DNA of 64,000 bases. Source: Salsuginibacillus kocurii DSM 18087. Its GTDB lineage: Bacteria; Bacillota; Bacilli; Bacillales; Marinococcaceae. Location: the NCBI RefSeq assembly GCF_000377705.1, contig NZ_KB898624.1, positions 1-64,000 of the forward strand. Reading direction: 5' to 3'. Position 1 is the first letter of the stretch; each line of letters starts with the position of its first letter. The notes beneath the pieces are model-generated. The model was given only the letters and a program-made list of their open reading frames with translations, was not told where the DNA came from and did not search any database. Below, piece by piece: positions 34,321-42,322 of this stretch. A program made the position numbers and the translations under genes.

Positions 34321-34482
34321 CAACTTACACCCCATCTTGAGTCGAATTGCTTTTTAATATACCGTTTGAACCCTTTGCTTGTCAACTGTATTCCCCTATT
34401 GAATAGTTCATCATCTATTCACGTCTTCTGTGTGTAAAAAAGCATATGCTACTCATACCTTACCGGAAGGCTGCTTGATTTA

Positions 34483-35088
34483 TTAAGACGGAAGAAGGTC
34501 CAACTGCTTTTCAAAGGTAGCAAACGTTGCTGCTTCCCTTTTTTTTATACGTGAATGGCCATTGAACCATTGATATAAGCGTTCGCATTCTTCGCGCATT
34601 TGTTTTTTTCCCAGAGGATGTTTGAACCACTCAGCTTTACTAGTTTCGGTCGTGCTTTCCAACGGCAAAACATCAATGACATTTTTCTGCTGGAAAGGCA
34701 AGTAGGTATTGCTATACTCATACAAGCGGCGTAAGCGCATTGCTTCAGACACAAGCAATATGTTAAGTGGGGAGTGGATCCGCTGAAAAGAGGAAAACGC
34801 TTGGGAGGTGAGACTAAAAAGAGGGTCATCTTCTCCCGCTCCAAGTGCGATAGGGTAAAGCTGTTCTTTTGCAAAGTAACTTGCCAAGTGCTGTACTTGA
34901 TTAGGGTCATGATTGTTTTCTCTATAGTAAATAAGCGGTTCATTTTTATCCAGTAAATAGTAGTATAGTTGTTCAACCAGAAGAGCGTCTTCTACACTGT
35001 CAAAAATGATAACATCAGGCATTAGAAAGCGATCAAACCGTTCCATAAACATATATTCACTCAACCAATCGACTGCTGTTTGTTTCAT
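34483..35088 (-). CDS. Hypothetical protein (201 residues)
   Basis: No family recognised. A soluble, mixed alpha/beta protein with ERFDRFLMPDVIIFDSVEDALL near the N-terminus, LNILLVSEAMRLRRLYEYS in the middle and a basic region HPLGKKQMREECERLYQWF near the C-terminus. ATG 35088 has a clear AAGGAGG upstream; the open frame to 35157 is unsupported. No signal peptide or membrane segment. Confidence 0.65.
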   Translation of the reverse strand: MKQTAVDWLSEYMFMERFDRFLMPDVIIFDSVEDALLVEQLYYYLLDKNEPLIYYRENNHDPNQVQHLASYFAKEQLYPIALGAGEDDPLFSLTSQAFSSFQRIHSPLNILLVSEAMRLRRLYEYSNTYLPFQQKNVIDVLPLESTTETSKAEWFKHPLGKKQMREECERLYQWFNGHSRIKKREAATFATFEKQLDLLPS

Positions 35089-35342
35089 GGTATTCCTCCT
35101 TCTATTAGCCAACTGGAACCCCATACTACATAGCCTTAAAGGAAGAAGTTGAAACATGTTTTTTTATATCTGCTCTATGGGATAGCGTATTTTTTTAGCA
35201 GATGGTCTTTTGGTGCTGTTAGAGCAATGTTAATTAACTGACTAATGGCTCATTAAGAAGAAGTGATACGTAAAGCTGGAACGAACAAGCTATATTGAAT
35301 AGGCTAGGGCGTGTCCTGGGCATGAAACGTTTGCCATAAGAA

Positions 35343-35371
35343 AAGCTACCCCGATTAGAGGCAGCTTCGCT
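35343..35371 (-). terminator. Terminator after the YjiH-like gene
   Basis: On the minus strand AAGCTGCC pairs with GGGTAGCTT and is followed by TTCTTA, 16 bases after the stop codon. Confidence 0.65.
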
Positions 35372-35386
35372 CAAGAGTCAGCTCAG

Positions 35387-36742
35387 TTAGAAAATCATAT
35401 GAGCAACTAAAACAATGACTGGCAGCGTAATGATTGTACGTTGGAGGAAAATAATAACCAAGTCAATAAAGCGTACTGGCAGTTTGGAAGCAAGCAATAC
35501 GCCCCCGACTTCTGAAAGATAAATCAGCTGCGAAACAGAAAGACAGCCGATGATAAAACGTGTCATCTCGCTTTCTATATCTCCACCAATGATAGCTGGA
35601 AGCAGCATATCAGCAAAGCCGATTAGCATTGTTTCCGCTGCTGCAGATGCTTCAGGCACATTCATAAGCTGTAACAGTGGAATGAATGGTGCTCCAATTA
35701 TTGAAAAGAATGGAGTGAATTCAGCCACGATCACGGCCGCAGTTCCAAAAGCCATAACAATGGGCAGAACACCTAGCCACATGCCAAGTACATTTTTAAC
35801 TCCACCGGTAAACACGAAAGAAACACGGGACTGACTTGCTCGTTTCAGGGCCATAGTCCAGCCCGCTTTAAGAGCAGACTGGGAGTTCTCCACTTCTGAA
35901 ACTTGAGTTTCTGGAGCTTCTTCATAATATGTGTCTTCCTTTAAAGACAACGGTGGGATGCGCGGCATAATTAATGCAGCTACAAAGCCAGCAAGCACAA
36001 TCGTTAAATAATACGGAATAACGAGGTGCGTTAATTCCAAGGTAGTTAAAATGTAAATACTAAACGTTATCGACACAACTGAAAACGTAGTACCAATAAC
36101 TGCAGCTTCTCGTTTTGTGTAAAAGCCTTGTTCGTATTGCTGATTGGTAAGCAAAACCCCGATCGTACCATCACCCAGCCAGGATGTCAGTGAATCGATG
36201 GATGAACGGCCAGGCAGTTTAAATAAAGGCCGCATAATAGGGTTTAACAAAGTGCCAAACAACTCGAGTAACCCAAAGTTTAAAAGGAGAGGCAAGAATA
36301 AACCAGCAAATAAAAAGATTGTAAATAAGAGAGTTAGTAGGTCATGTAGCATGAGGCCACCAGTAAACTCTGCAATAACAGCTTCTGGCCCTACTTCAAA
36401 TAATACAAGAACGGCGAAGATTAAACCGATCAGTCGTACTGCCAGCCAAAACGGGGAGACGACAAATAATGATTGGATCGTTTCGCTGTTTTTCGCTTTT
36501 TCCGAAAAGCTAGGGAACACTTTAACGAGGATACTTCCTGCTACAGAAACAAATATAGTAAGAGTCACTAATTCTGGCAGAATAGGTGCTAAGAATCCAC
36601 CAAGCATTTCAGCTAACAACGCTACCGGAATGGTAAGGTCACCTTCTATATTGATGGGAACCATAAAGAGAAAGACACCGAGCAGTGATAAGACTATGAA
36701 TTTTAATGAAGCAGTGTTTCCTGATTGTTGTCGGGAATCCAC
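35387..36742 (-). CDS. YjiH-like membrane protein with nucleoside-recognition (Gate) domains
   Basis: A 451-residue polytopic membrane protein of the YjiH/COG3314 family with about ten hydrophobic segments. LLGVFLFMVPINIEGDLTIP at the N-terminus and DSLTSWLGDGTIGVLLTNQQY in the middle are typical. A hydrophilic, acidic linker lies near residues 265-290. Its two Gate-like halves are distantly related to SpmA/SpmB. Function unknown; probably a transporter-like protein. Start ATG or near it at 36742 follows AGAGGTGATG. Single gene with its own terminator. Confidence 0.8.
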   Translation of the reverse strand: MDSRQQSGNTASLKFIVLSLLGVFLFMVPINIEGDLTIPVALLAEMLGGFLAPILPELVTLTIFVSVAGSILVKVFPSFSEKAKNSETIQSLFVVSPFWLAVRLIGLIFAVLVLFEVGPEAVIAEFTGGLMLHDLLTLLFTIFLFAGLFLPLLLNFGLLELFGTLLNPIMRPLFKLPGRSSIDSLTSWLGDGTIGVLLTNQQYEQGFYTKREAAVIGTTFSVVSITFSIYILTTLELTHLVIPYYLTIVLAGFVAALIMPRIPPLSLKEDTYYEEAPETQVSEVENSQSALKAGWTMALKRASQSRVSFVFTGGVKNVLGMWLGVLPIVMAFGTAAVIVAEFTPFFSIIGAPFIPLLQLMNVPEASAAAETMLIGFADMLLPAIIGGDIESEMTRFIIGCLSVSQLIYLSEVGGVLLASKLPVRFIDLVIIFLQRTIITLPVIVLVAHMIF

Positions 36743-37074
36743 CTTTCATCACCTCTTTTAATTAATAGTAGCCAATGAATCAGTAATAATTACACCTCAG
36801 AAAGAGTACCTTGTTTTGTCTCATTTTGCAATAATAAATATTAGAATTTATACATCTTTATACATTCTCTATCTGTCACTTGCTGTTAAGCGTAAGGCAG
36901 TCAACAAATGAACAAGCATGCATGAAAACAAGGATGGTAGTTTAATTTGAACATGTCTGTGCTTTTATTATAGTTTCACCTATCTTTATTCATTCTTGTT
37001 AAATTTGTATAATTTCATAAACCGAACCATTTTCATGAGTGGTCTTTTGAATAAAAAACACGAATAGTTCGTCT

Positions 37075-37205
37075 TTAGCGTAAGGTAGTGACTCCAACGG
37101 GATGAGCTTAAGGAAAAGATCCCGCAGGCAGTACATGTTGCTGCCGCTGAGGCTGATGCCAAACCTGTGAAAGGCGACCGCCTAAAGCAAAAAATCGAAT
37201 GAAAC
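37075..37205. repeat. Degenerate intergenic repeat, copy C
   Basis: GTGACTCCAACGGGATGAGC, AAGATCCCGCAGGCAG, GCTGAGGCTGATGCC and GAAAGGCGACCGCCTAAAGC follow the block order of a short intergenic repeat common in Bacillaceae. Copies A and B in this window share parts. It is the best preserved of the three. Confidence 0.55.
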
Positions 37206-37247
37206 TAATGATTTATATATTGTTCATGATTAAAAGCAAGGAGTTGA

Positions 37248-37319
37248 ATGATGAAATTCATTCAATCAAAAACATTTATACAGATGGCTCTCTGGCTTCG
37301 ATCCACTATTTTTTCGTGA
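37248..37319 (+). CDS. Possible 23-residue peptide
   Basis: ATG with AAGGAG seven bases upstream, then 23 codons ending TGA. The peptide is hydrophobic toward its end (FIQMALWLRSTIFS). No promoter or terminator identified. It may be chance. Confidence 0.2.
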   Translation: MMKFIQSKTFIQMALWLRSTIFS

Positions 37320-37474
37320 ATACGTAATGCATTCCGGCTTTCTAAAATAGCAAGAAGTTGTTAAAATGAGTGAATCCTTACTAACGATAGTATAAAAAAG
37401 AAGATAAGACGTCTGAAAGCATCCAACTTGTGAAAAGCTAAGAAGGTGTTTAAGATGGTCGATGAGGTGAAATA

Positions 37475-38197
37475 ATGGAACGTTTACAAAAAGTCATTGC
37501 ACAAGCAGGTATTACATCTCGTCGTAAAGCGGAAGAATATATTACCGCAGGACGAGTGCGAGTGAACAACAAGGTTGTTAAAGAACTAGGGACGAAGGTG
37601 AATCCAGAAAAAGATAAGGTAGAAGTGGATGATATCCCAATTGACCGGGAAGAGCCTGTATATTATTTGTTATATAAACCGAAACAAATCATATCTGCTG
37701 TTCAAGATGACAAGAACCGCAAAACAATTATGGATTTCTTCCCAGAGGAAGAACGCCGGATTTTCCCGGTTGGAAGGCTTGATTACGATACTTCGGGCTT
37801 AATTTTGCTGACCAATGATGGGGAGTTCGCCAATATGCTTATGCACCCTAAAAATAAAATTCATAAAACGTATGTCGCTAAAGTAAAAGGAAAGCCGACA
37901 AATGAGAAAATAAGGCTTTTATCGACCGGGGTTGAATTAGAAGATGGGAAAACGGCACCAGGTAAGGCTAAATTTATGTCAGGCGACAAAAAGAAGGATA
38001 CTTCCATTGTCGAATTGACTATTACTGAAGGCAGAAATCATCAAGTGCGAAGAATGTTGGAAGCTGTAGGACATCCAGTGCTTAAATTAAAACGCGAAAA
38101 GTACGGATTTTTAACGTTAGAGAATTTACGTCCTGGAGAAAAAAGACCGTTAAAACCGATCGAAGTACAGCGCCTTCGGGAAATTGCTGTCACATAA
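37475..38197 (+). CDS. rluB: Ribosomal large-subunit pseudouridine synthase B
   Basis: It makes a pseudouridine in 23S rRNA. The N-terminal S4 RNA-binding domain (1-60; RLQKVIAQAGITSRRKAEEYI) precedes the RsuA-family catalytic domain with GRLDYDTSGLILLTNDG, whose Asp is catalytic, and EGRNHQVRRML. 240 residues. ATG with GAGGTGA upstream. It precedes the res genes, as in B. subtilis where the next gene is resA; here it is resB. Confidence 0.94.
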   Translation: MERLQKVIAQAGITSRRKAEEYITAGRVRVNNKVVKELGTKVNPEKDKVEVDDIPIDREEPVYYLLYKPKQIISAVQDDKNRKTIMDFFPEEERRIFPVGRLDYDTSGLILLTNDGEFANMLMHPKNKIHKTYVAKVKGKPTNEKIRLLSTGVELEDGKTAPGKAKFMSGDKKKDTSIVELTITEGRNHQVRRMLEAVGHPVLKLKREKYGFLTLENLRPGEKRPLKPIEVQRLREIAVT

Positions 38198-38266
38198 CCT
38201 TCATAAAAATCTTAGCCGGTATTGTTCTTTAAGGCGTTATAATAGAACTGATGAAACGATAAACTA

Positions 38267-38299
38267 GCCTTCCCTTCAATGATTGAGGGGAAGGCGATT
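38267..38299 (+). terminator. Hairpin between rluB and resB
   Basis: GCCTTCCCTTCAA pairs with TTGAGGGGAAGGC, followed by GATTTTAA. The T-run is short, so it may only attenuate. It lies 55 bases before resB, where resA would be expected. Confidence 0.6.
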
Positions 38300-38354
38300 T
38301 TAAGAATTAAAACATTGGTGCTATGCAACAATCGCCAGAGTTGGGGTGTTAAGT

Positions 38355-40022
38355 ATGAGCAAAGTGTCTTGCGAATGTGGTCATATAAACCCAGAAGGCA
38401 CTGAAATATGTGAATCATGTGGAAAACCGCTTCAACATGAGAACAAACAAGTATTGAATATGAGGTATGAAGGGGTAGCCCGCAGATCACAAACGTACAA
38501 CAAATCAATAGTAGACAAAATCTGGAACTTTTTTTCTTCGGTTAAAGTAGGCGTGTGGATTATTGTATTAACCTTGCTGGCTTCTTCTTTAGGTACAATT
38601 TTTCCACAAGAACTATTCATCCCGCCAAATGTCGATCCTGCTGCGCACTATGCACAGGAATACGGTGTGGCCGGTAAAGTTTATTACACTCTTGGCTTTC
38701 ATAATCTGTATGGTTCATGGTGGTACATGGGATTAATAGCTGCTCTTGGGACGTCGCTTATTATTGCAAGTATTGACCGGGTGGTCCCCCTGTACCGGGC
38801 TCTTAAAACCCAGCGCGTGACGCGCCATACTGGTTTTATGAAGCGTCAGCGTTTATATGGTACAAGCCAGCCGGAAAACGTAGACGAAACAATGGCTGAA
38901 GCTAAGGAGCTATTAAAATCCAAACGTTACAATATTCGCGAAGAAAATGGGAATTTGGTCGCTGAAAAAAATCGCTTCTCTCGCTGGGGTCCTTATGTGA
39001 ATCACTTGGGCTTGATTATTTTCTTGCTCGGGGCGATGCTGCGCTTTTTCCCTGGTATGTATGTTGATGAAAATGTTTGGGTTCGTGATGGGGAGACAGT
39101 GGTCTTACCAGGCACGGACGGAGAGTACTACTTAGAAAACGAAGAATTCGTCCTCGAATTATACGACGAAGAGGATGAAAGATTTGTAGAGTCGATGGCT
39201 AGAACATCAGACCCAGTAGTAGAAACCTTTCAGACTAATGCGGTGTTATATGAGCGTGAACAAGGAGACACGATTGGTGTTGATGGTGAATTAACACGAA
39301 TTGATGAACATCCAATTGAAGTGAACGATCCGCTGACTTTTGATAATTTCTCCGTCTACCAGGTGGATTACAAATTAAATGAATTTAGCGACATGAGTTT
39401 TGAACTTACCAACCGTGAAACAGATGAAGCGGTGGGGCAAATCGATATTGATTTGTTTGATCCTGAAGATACGTATGAATTGGATGATGGATATGCCGTA
39501 GATATTCATAGTTATTTTCCCGATTTCTTCTTCACCGATGACGGCGATCCTTCCACGCGCTCCAGTGTGCCGGATAATCCTGCTTTTATTTTTGAAATGA
39601 GCGGGCCAGACTTGGAAGAACCGGAAATCAGTTTTGTTGGTATTCAACAAAACATGGATGTAAATGGTGATAACCAATACGGGATGAACTTTGCTGATTT
39701 AGATACAAATCATGTTACTGCCTTAACGGTAAGAAAAGACCTGACACTTCCATTTTTAATTGTAGGTGGATCTATTTTCATGATTGGACTTATCCAAGGC
39801 TCTTACTGGGCTCATCGTAGAATCTGGCTGCAAAGAGGCGAGGATGGGAGCGTTCATTTAGCAGGTCATACGAATAAAAACTGGCAATCATTAAAACGTG
39901 ATTTTGAAGCACTATCCAACCAAACCGAGCTACAGGTTCCTGCAGATCAAATTGAAGAAAAAGAGAAAAAAGAAGAAGCAGAGAAAGAAAACGAGACATC
40001 TTCTCGTAATGAGAAAGAGTAA
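38355..40022 (+). CDS. resB: Cytochrome c biogenesis protein ResB
   Basis: With ResC it forms the system II (Ccs) haem export and apocytochrome c ligation complex in the membrane. 555 residues: a zinc-ribbon-like N-terminus CECGHINPEGTEICESCG (4-21), membrane segments near 65-85, 120-140 and 215-235, a large outside domain rich in Asp/Glu (240-470), and a last membrane segment near 472-492. An acidic/Lys C-terminal tail follows. ATG 38355; GGGG lies nine bases upstream. It is followed by resC after 17 bases. Confidence 0.94.
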   Translation: MSKVSCECGHINPEGTEICESCGKPLQHENKQVLNMRYEGVARRSQTYNKSIVDKIWNFFSSVKVGVWIIVLTLLASSLGTIFPQELFIPPNVDPAAHYAQEYGVAGKVYYTLGFHNLYGSWWYMGLIAALGTSLIIASIDRVVPLYRALKTQRVTRHTGFMKRQRLYGTSQPENVDETMAEAKELLKSKRYNIREENGNLVAEKNRFSRWGPYVNHLGLIIFLLGAMLRFFPGMYVDENVWVRDGETVVLPGTDGEYYLENEEFVLELYDEEDERFVESMARTSDPVVETFQTNAVLYEREQGDTIGVDGELTRIDEHPIEVNDPLTFDNFSVYQVDYKLNEFSDMSFELTNRETDEAVGQIDIDLFDPEDTYELDDGYAVDIHSYFPDFFFTDDGDPSTRSSVPDNPAFIFEMSGPDLEEPEISFVGIQQNMDVNGDNQYGMNFADLDTNHVTALTVRKDLTLPFLIVGGSIFMIGLIQGSYWAHRRIWLQRGEDGSVHLAGHTNKNWQSLKRDFEALSNQTELQVPADQIEEKEKKEEAEKENETSSRNEKE

Positions 40023-40039
40023 AAAGGAGGTTCATCGAT

Positions 40040-41233
40040 ATGGCAGCTCTAAGTGAAACGTTGCTGCTCATTGCATTTTTTTCGTATTTCGCTTCCACTA
40101 TTCTTTTTGCCGTTTCTTTAACAGGGAAGAAATGGCGCAACAAAGAAGGAGACATGTCCGGCAACCGCTGGGGCACGTTCGGCTATACTGTAGCGATTAT
40201 TGGTTTTCTATTTGCGATGGGTTATTTCTTTACGCGCTGGGCGGCTGCCGGCCATCCGCCGGTTAGTAATATGTTTGAATATACAGCCTTTCTGGGCATT
40301 ACGCTGACACTCGGTTTCATTGTGATTTACGCGATTTATAAATCCAATGTTCTCGGTTTGTTTACAATGCCGATCGCTATGCTGATTATTGCATACGCTT
40401 CGATTTTTCCGCGCGAAGTGGAACCGTTAATTCCAGCCCTTCAGTCGTATTGGCTTCATATTCATGTTATTACGACGGCGATTGGCCAGGGAATTTTGGC
40501 GGTAAGTTTTGTCGCTGGGCTTGTGTATTTAATCCGTGTGATCGATACATCGAAAGAACAAAAGAACAAGCAAACGTTCTTCCTTGAATTTATTATGTAC
40601 TGCCTGGCAAGTGTCCTTGCATTTGTGGTGGTTTCAAATGCATTCAACCTGGCCGGCTTTGAATCAGAATTCAACTATGTTAATGAACTGGGAGAAGAGG
40701 CGGAAATTACCTATAACCTCCCTCCAGTCTTCGGTCCGCATGAAGGAGAAGTCGCTGATGAGAATCAAATGGACGCTCTAATTACCATGCCGGACTGGGT
40801 GGAAAGTGAAGATCTCAACACTGTTTTCTGGTCTCTTGCTTCAGGGCTTGTACTTTACGGTCTATTGCGCCTTATTTTTAGAAAGCGGCTCAGCTACGCG
40901 TTAAAGCCGGTGCTTAAAGGCGTAAGTCCGGATAAAGCAGATGAAGTAAGCTACCGGGCCATTGCAATCGGCTTCCCAATCTTCACCCTTGGCGGCCTGA
41001 TATTTGCAATGATTTGGGCACAAATCGCCTGGACGCGCTTCTGGGGCTGGGACCCTAAAGAAGTATGGGCTTTGATTACGTTCTTATTCTATGCCGCTTA
41101 TTTACATTTGCGGTTGTCAAGAGGATGGCATGGCGCTCCATCCGCCTGGTTAGCCGTGATAGGTTTTGCTATCATCATGTTTAACCTTATCTTTGTTAAT
41201 CTCGTTATAGCAGGTTTGCATTCTTATGCATAA
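40040..41233 (+). CDS. resC: Cytochrome c biogenesis protein ResC (CcsA family)
   Basis: Haem-handling partner of ResB, 397 residues with about eight membrane segments. The WWD haem motif is present as RFWGWDPKEVWALITF near residue 337, and conserved His residues occur in HIHVITTAIG and LRLSRGWHGAPSAW. ATG after AAAGGAGG. A hairpin follows resC, so resDE probably have their own promoter in addition. Confidence 0.95.
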   Translation: MAALSETLLLIAFFSYFASTILFAVSLTGKKWRNKEGDMSGNRWGTFGYTVAIIGFLFAMGYFFTRWAAAGHPPVSNMFEYTAFLGITLTLGFIVIYAIYKSNVLGLFTMPIAMLIIAYASIFPREVEPLIPALQSYWLHIHVITTAIGQGILAVSFVAGLVYLIRVIDTSKEQKNKQTFFLEFIMYCLASVLAFVVVSNAFNLAGFESEFNYVNELGEEAEITYNLPPVFGPHEGEVADENQMDALITMPDWVESEDLNTVFWSLASGLVLYGLLRLIFRKRLSYALKPVLKGVSPDKADEVSYRAIAIGFPIFTLGGLIFAMIWAQIAWTRFWGWDPKEVWALITFLFYAAYLHLRLSRGWHGAPSAWLAVIGFAIIMFNLIFVNLVIAGLHSYA

Positions 41234-41239
41234 GAAAAG

Positions 41240-41272
41240 AAAGTCAGTCGCTTGCTGCGGCTGACTTTGTTA
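41240..41272 (+). terminator. Terminator-like hairpin between resC and resD
   Basis: AAAGTCAGTCGC pairs with GCGGCTGACTTT around TTGCT. The following T-run is short (TTTGTT). Confidence 0.65.
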
Positions 41273-41517
41273 CATAGTCCATGTTAAATAAGCAACAGTT
41301 TACGCGCTAAGCGTATGTTTTCACCACAGGCAAAGCACGTCATCCGCTAATTGGCTGTGAACGTTGCTTTCAGTAAGTTATGCTCATTTTATCCATTTTC
41401 GTTGTATTGCTGCGGCCAGGATTGGTTTATCACCGCTTGCTTCTAGACGGCGGCTGACCCAGTCTCCGGGCTGGATGATAAGTATGCTGTATCGTAAGGA
41501 AACGCTCTCCACTTTTC

Positions 41518-41547
41518 TTGCTGTTTATTGTAGGGCTCAGTTAGAAT
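41518..41547 (+). promoter_or_regulatory. Putative sigma-A promoter of resDE
   Basis: TTGCTG at 41518-41523, an 18-base spacer and TAGAAT at 41542-41547, 55 bases before resD. It fits a separate promoter for resDE after the resC hairpin. Confidence 0.45.
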
Positions 41548-41602
41548 AAATAGTGGATGCTTGTTTTGTCGAACGTAGACGTAATAAGGAGGAAACTGCT
41601 AA

Positions 41603-42322
41603 ATGGAAAAAGAAGCTCAAGTACTTGTTGTAGATGATGAAGAAAGAATTCGCAGGCTCCTGCGGATGTATTTAGAGCGTGAAAATTATGAAGTGACAGA
41701 GGCTGAAAATGGAGAAAGTGCATTAGCTAAGGCAATGGAAGAAGATTTTGATGTGATCTTGCTGGATGTAATGATGCCTGACATGGATGGTATTGAAGTC
41801 TGTAAAGAATTACGAACGGTAAAAGCGACGCCGGTCATCATGTTAACGGCCAAAGGAGAAGAAGCCAATCGGGTACAAGGCTTTGAAGTCGGGACAGATG
41901 ATTATATTGTAAAGCCATTTAGCCCAAGAGAGGTCATCCTGCGGGTAAAAGCTCTATTGCGACGTTCCTCCAGCACGAAATTTTTAACAACTGAAACCGG
42001 AGCAAAAGATGTGCTCGTTTTCTCTCAGCTTATGATAGATAATGATGCTCACCGCGTTACAGTGGATAACGAAGAGATTAGTTTAACGCCAAAAGAATAT
42101 GAACTGTTACATTACCTTGCCCAGGCTCCGGATAAAGTATTTTCGCGCGAACAGCTGCTAAAAGACGTCTGGAATTATGACTTTTTTGGGGATCTTAGAA
42201 CTGTAGACACTCACATTAAACGCTTGCGGGAAAAGCTTAACCACGTTTCTGAGGATGCTGGAAACATGATCTCGACTGTCTGGGGTGTCGGTTACAAATT
42301 TGAAGCAGTGAATGAAGAGTAA
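41603..42322 (+). CDS. resD: Response regulator ResD
   Basis: An OmpR-family response regulator controlling aerobic and anaerobic respiration genes. N-terminal receiver domain: VLVVDDEERIRRLLRMYLE, phospho-acceptor Asp in FDVILLDVMMPDMDG (about residue 55), KPFSPREVILRVKALLRR. C-terminal winged helix: SLTPKEYELLHYLAQ, DLRTVDTHIKRLREKL. ATG with AAGGAGG upstream. The resE start follows the stop directly. Confidence 0.95.
   Translation: MEKEAQVLVVDDEERIRRLLRMYLERENYEVTEAENGESALAKAMEEDFDVILLDVMMPDMDGIEVCKELRTVKATPVIMLTAKGEEANRVQGFEVGTDDYIVKPFSPREVILRVKALLRRSSSTKFLTTETGAKDVLVFSQLMIDNDAHRVTVDNEEISLTPKEYELLHYLAQAPDKVFSREQLLKDVWNYDFFGDLRTVDTHIKRLREKLNHVSEDAGNMISTVWGVGYKFEAVNEE

Larger units (their letters stand above)
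36743..37474. other. 732-base intergenic region
   Basis: No gene is seen except a doubtful 23-codon frame at 37248-37319. The left part (36743-37070) is AT-rich and should hold the promoter of the minus-strand YjiH-like gene; I could not pin it down. The middle holds repeat copy C. The right part leads to rluB. Confidence 0.5.
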
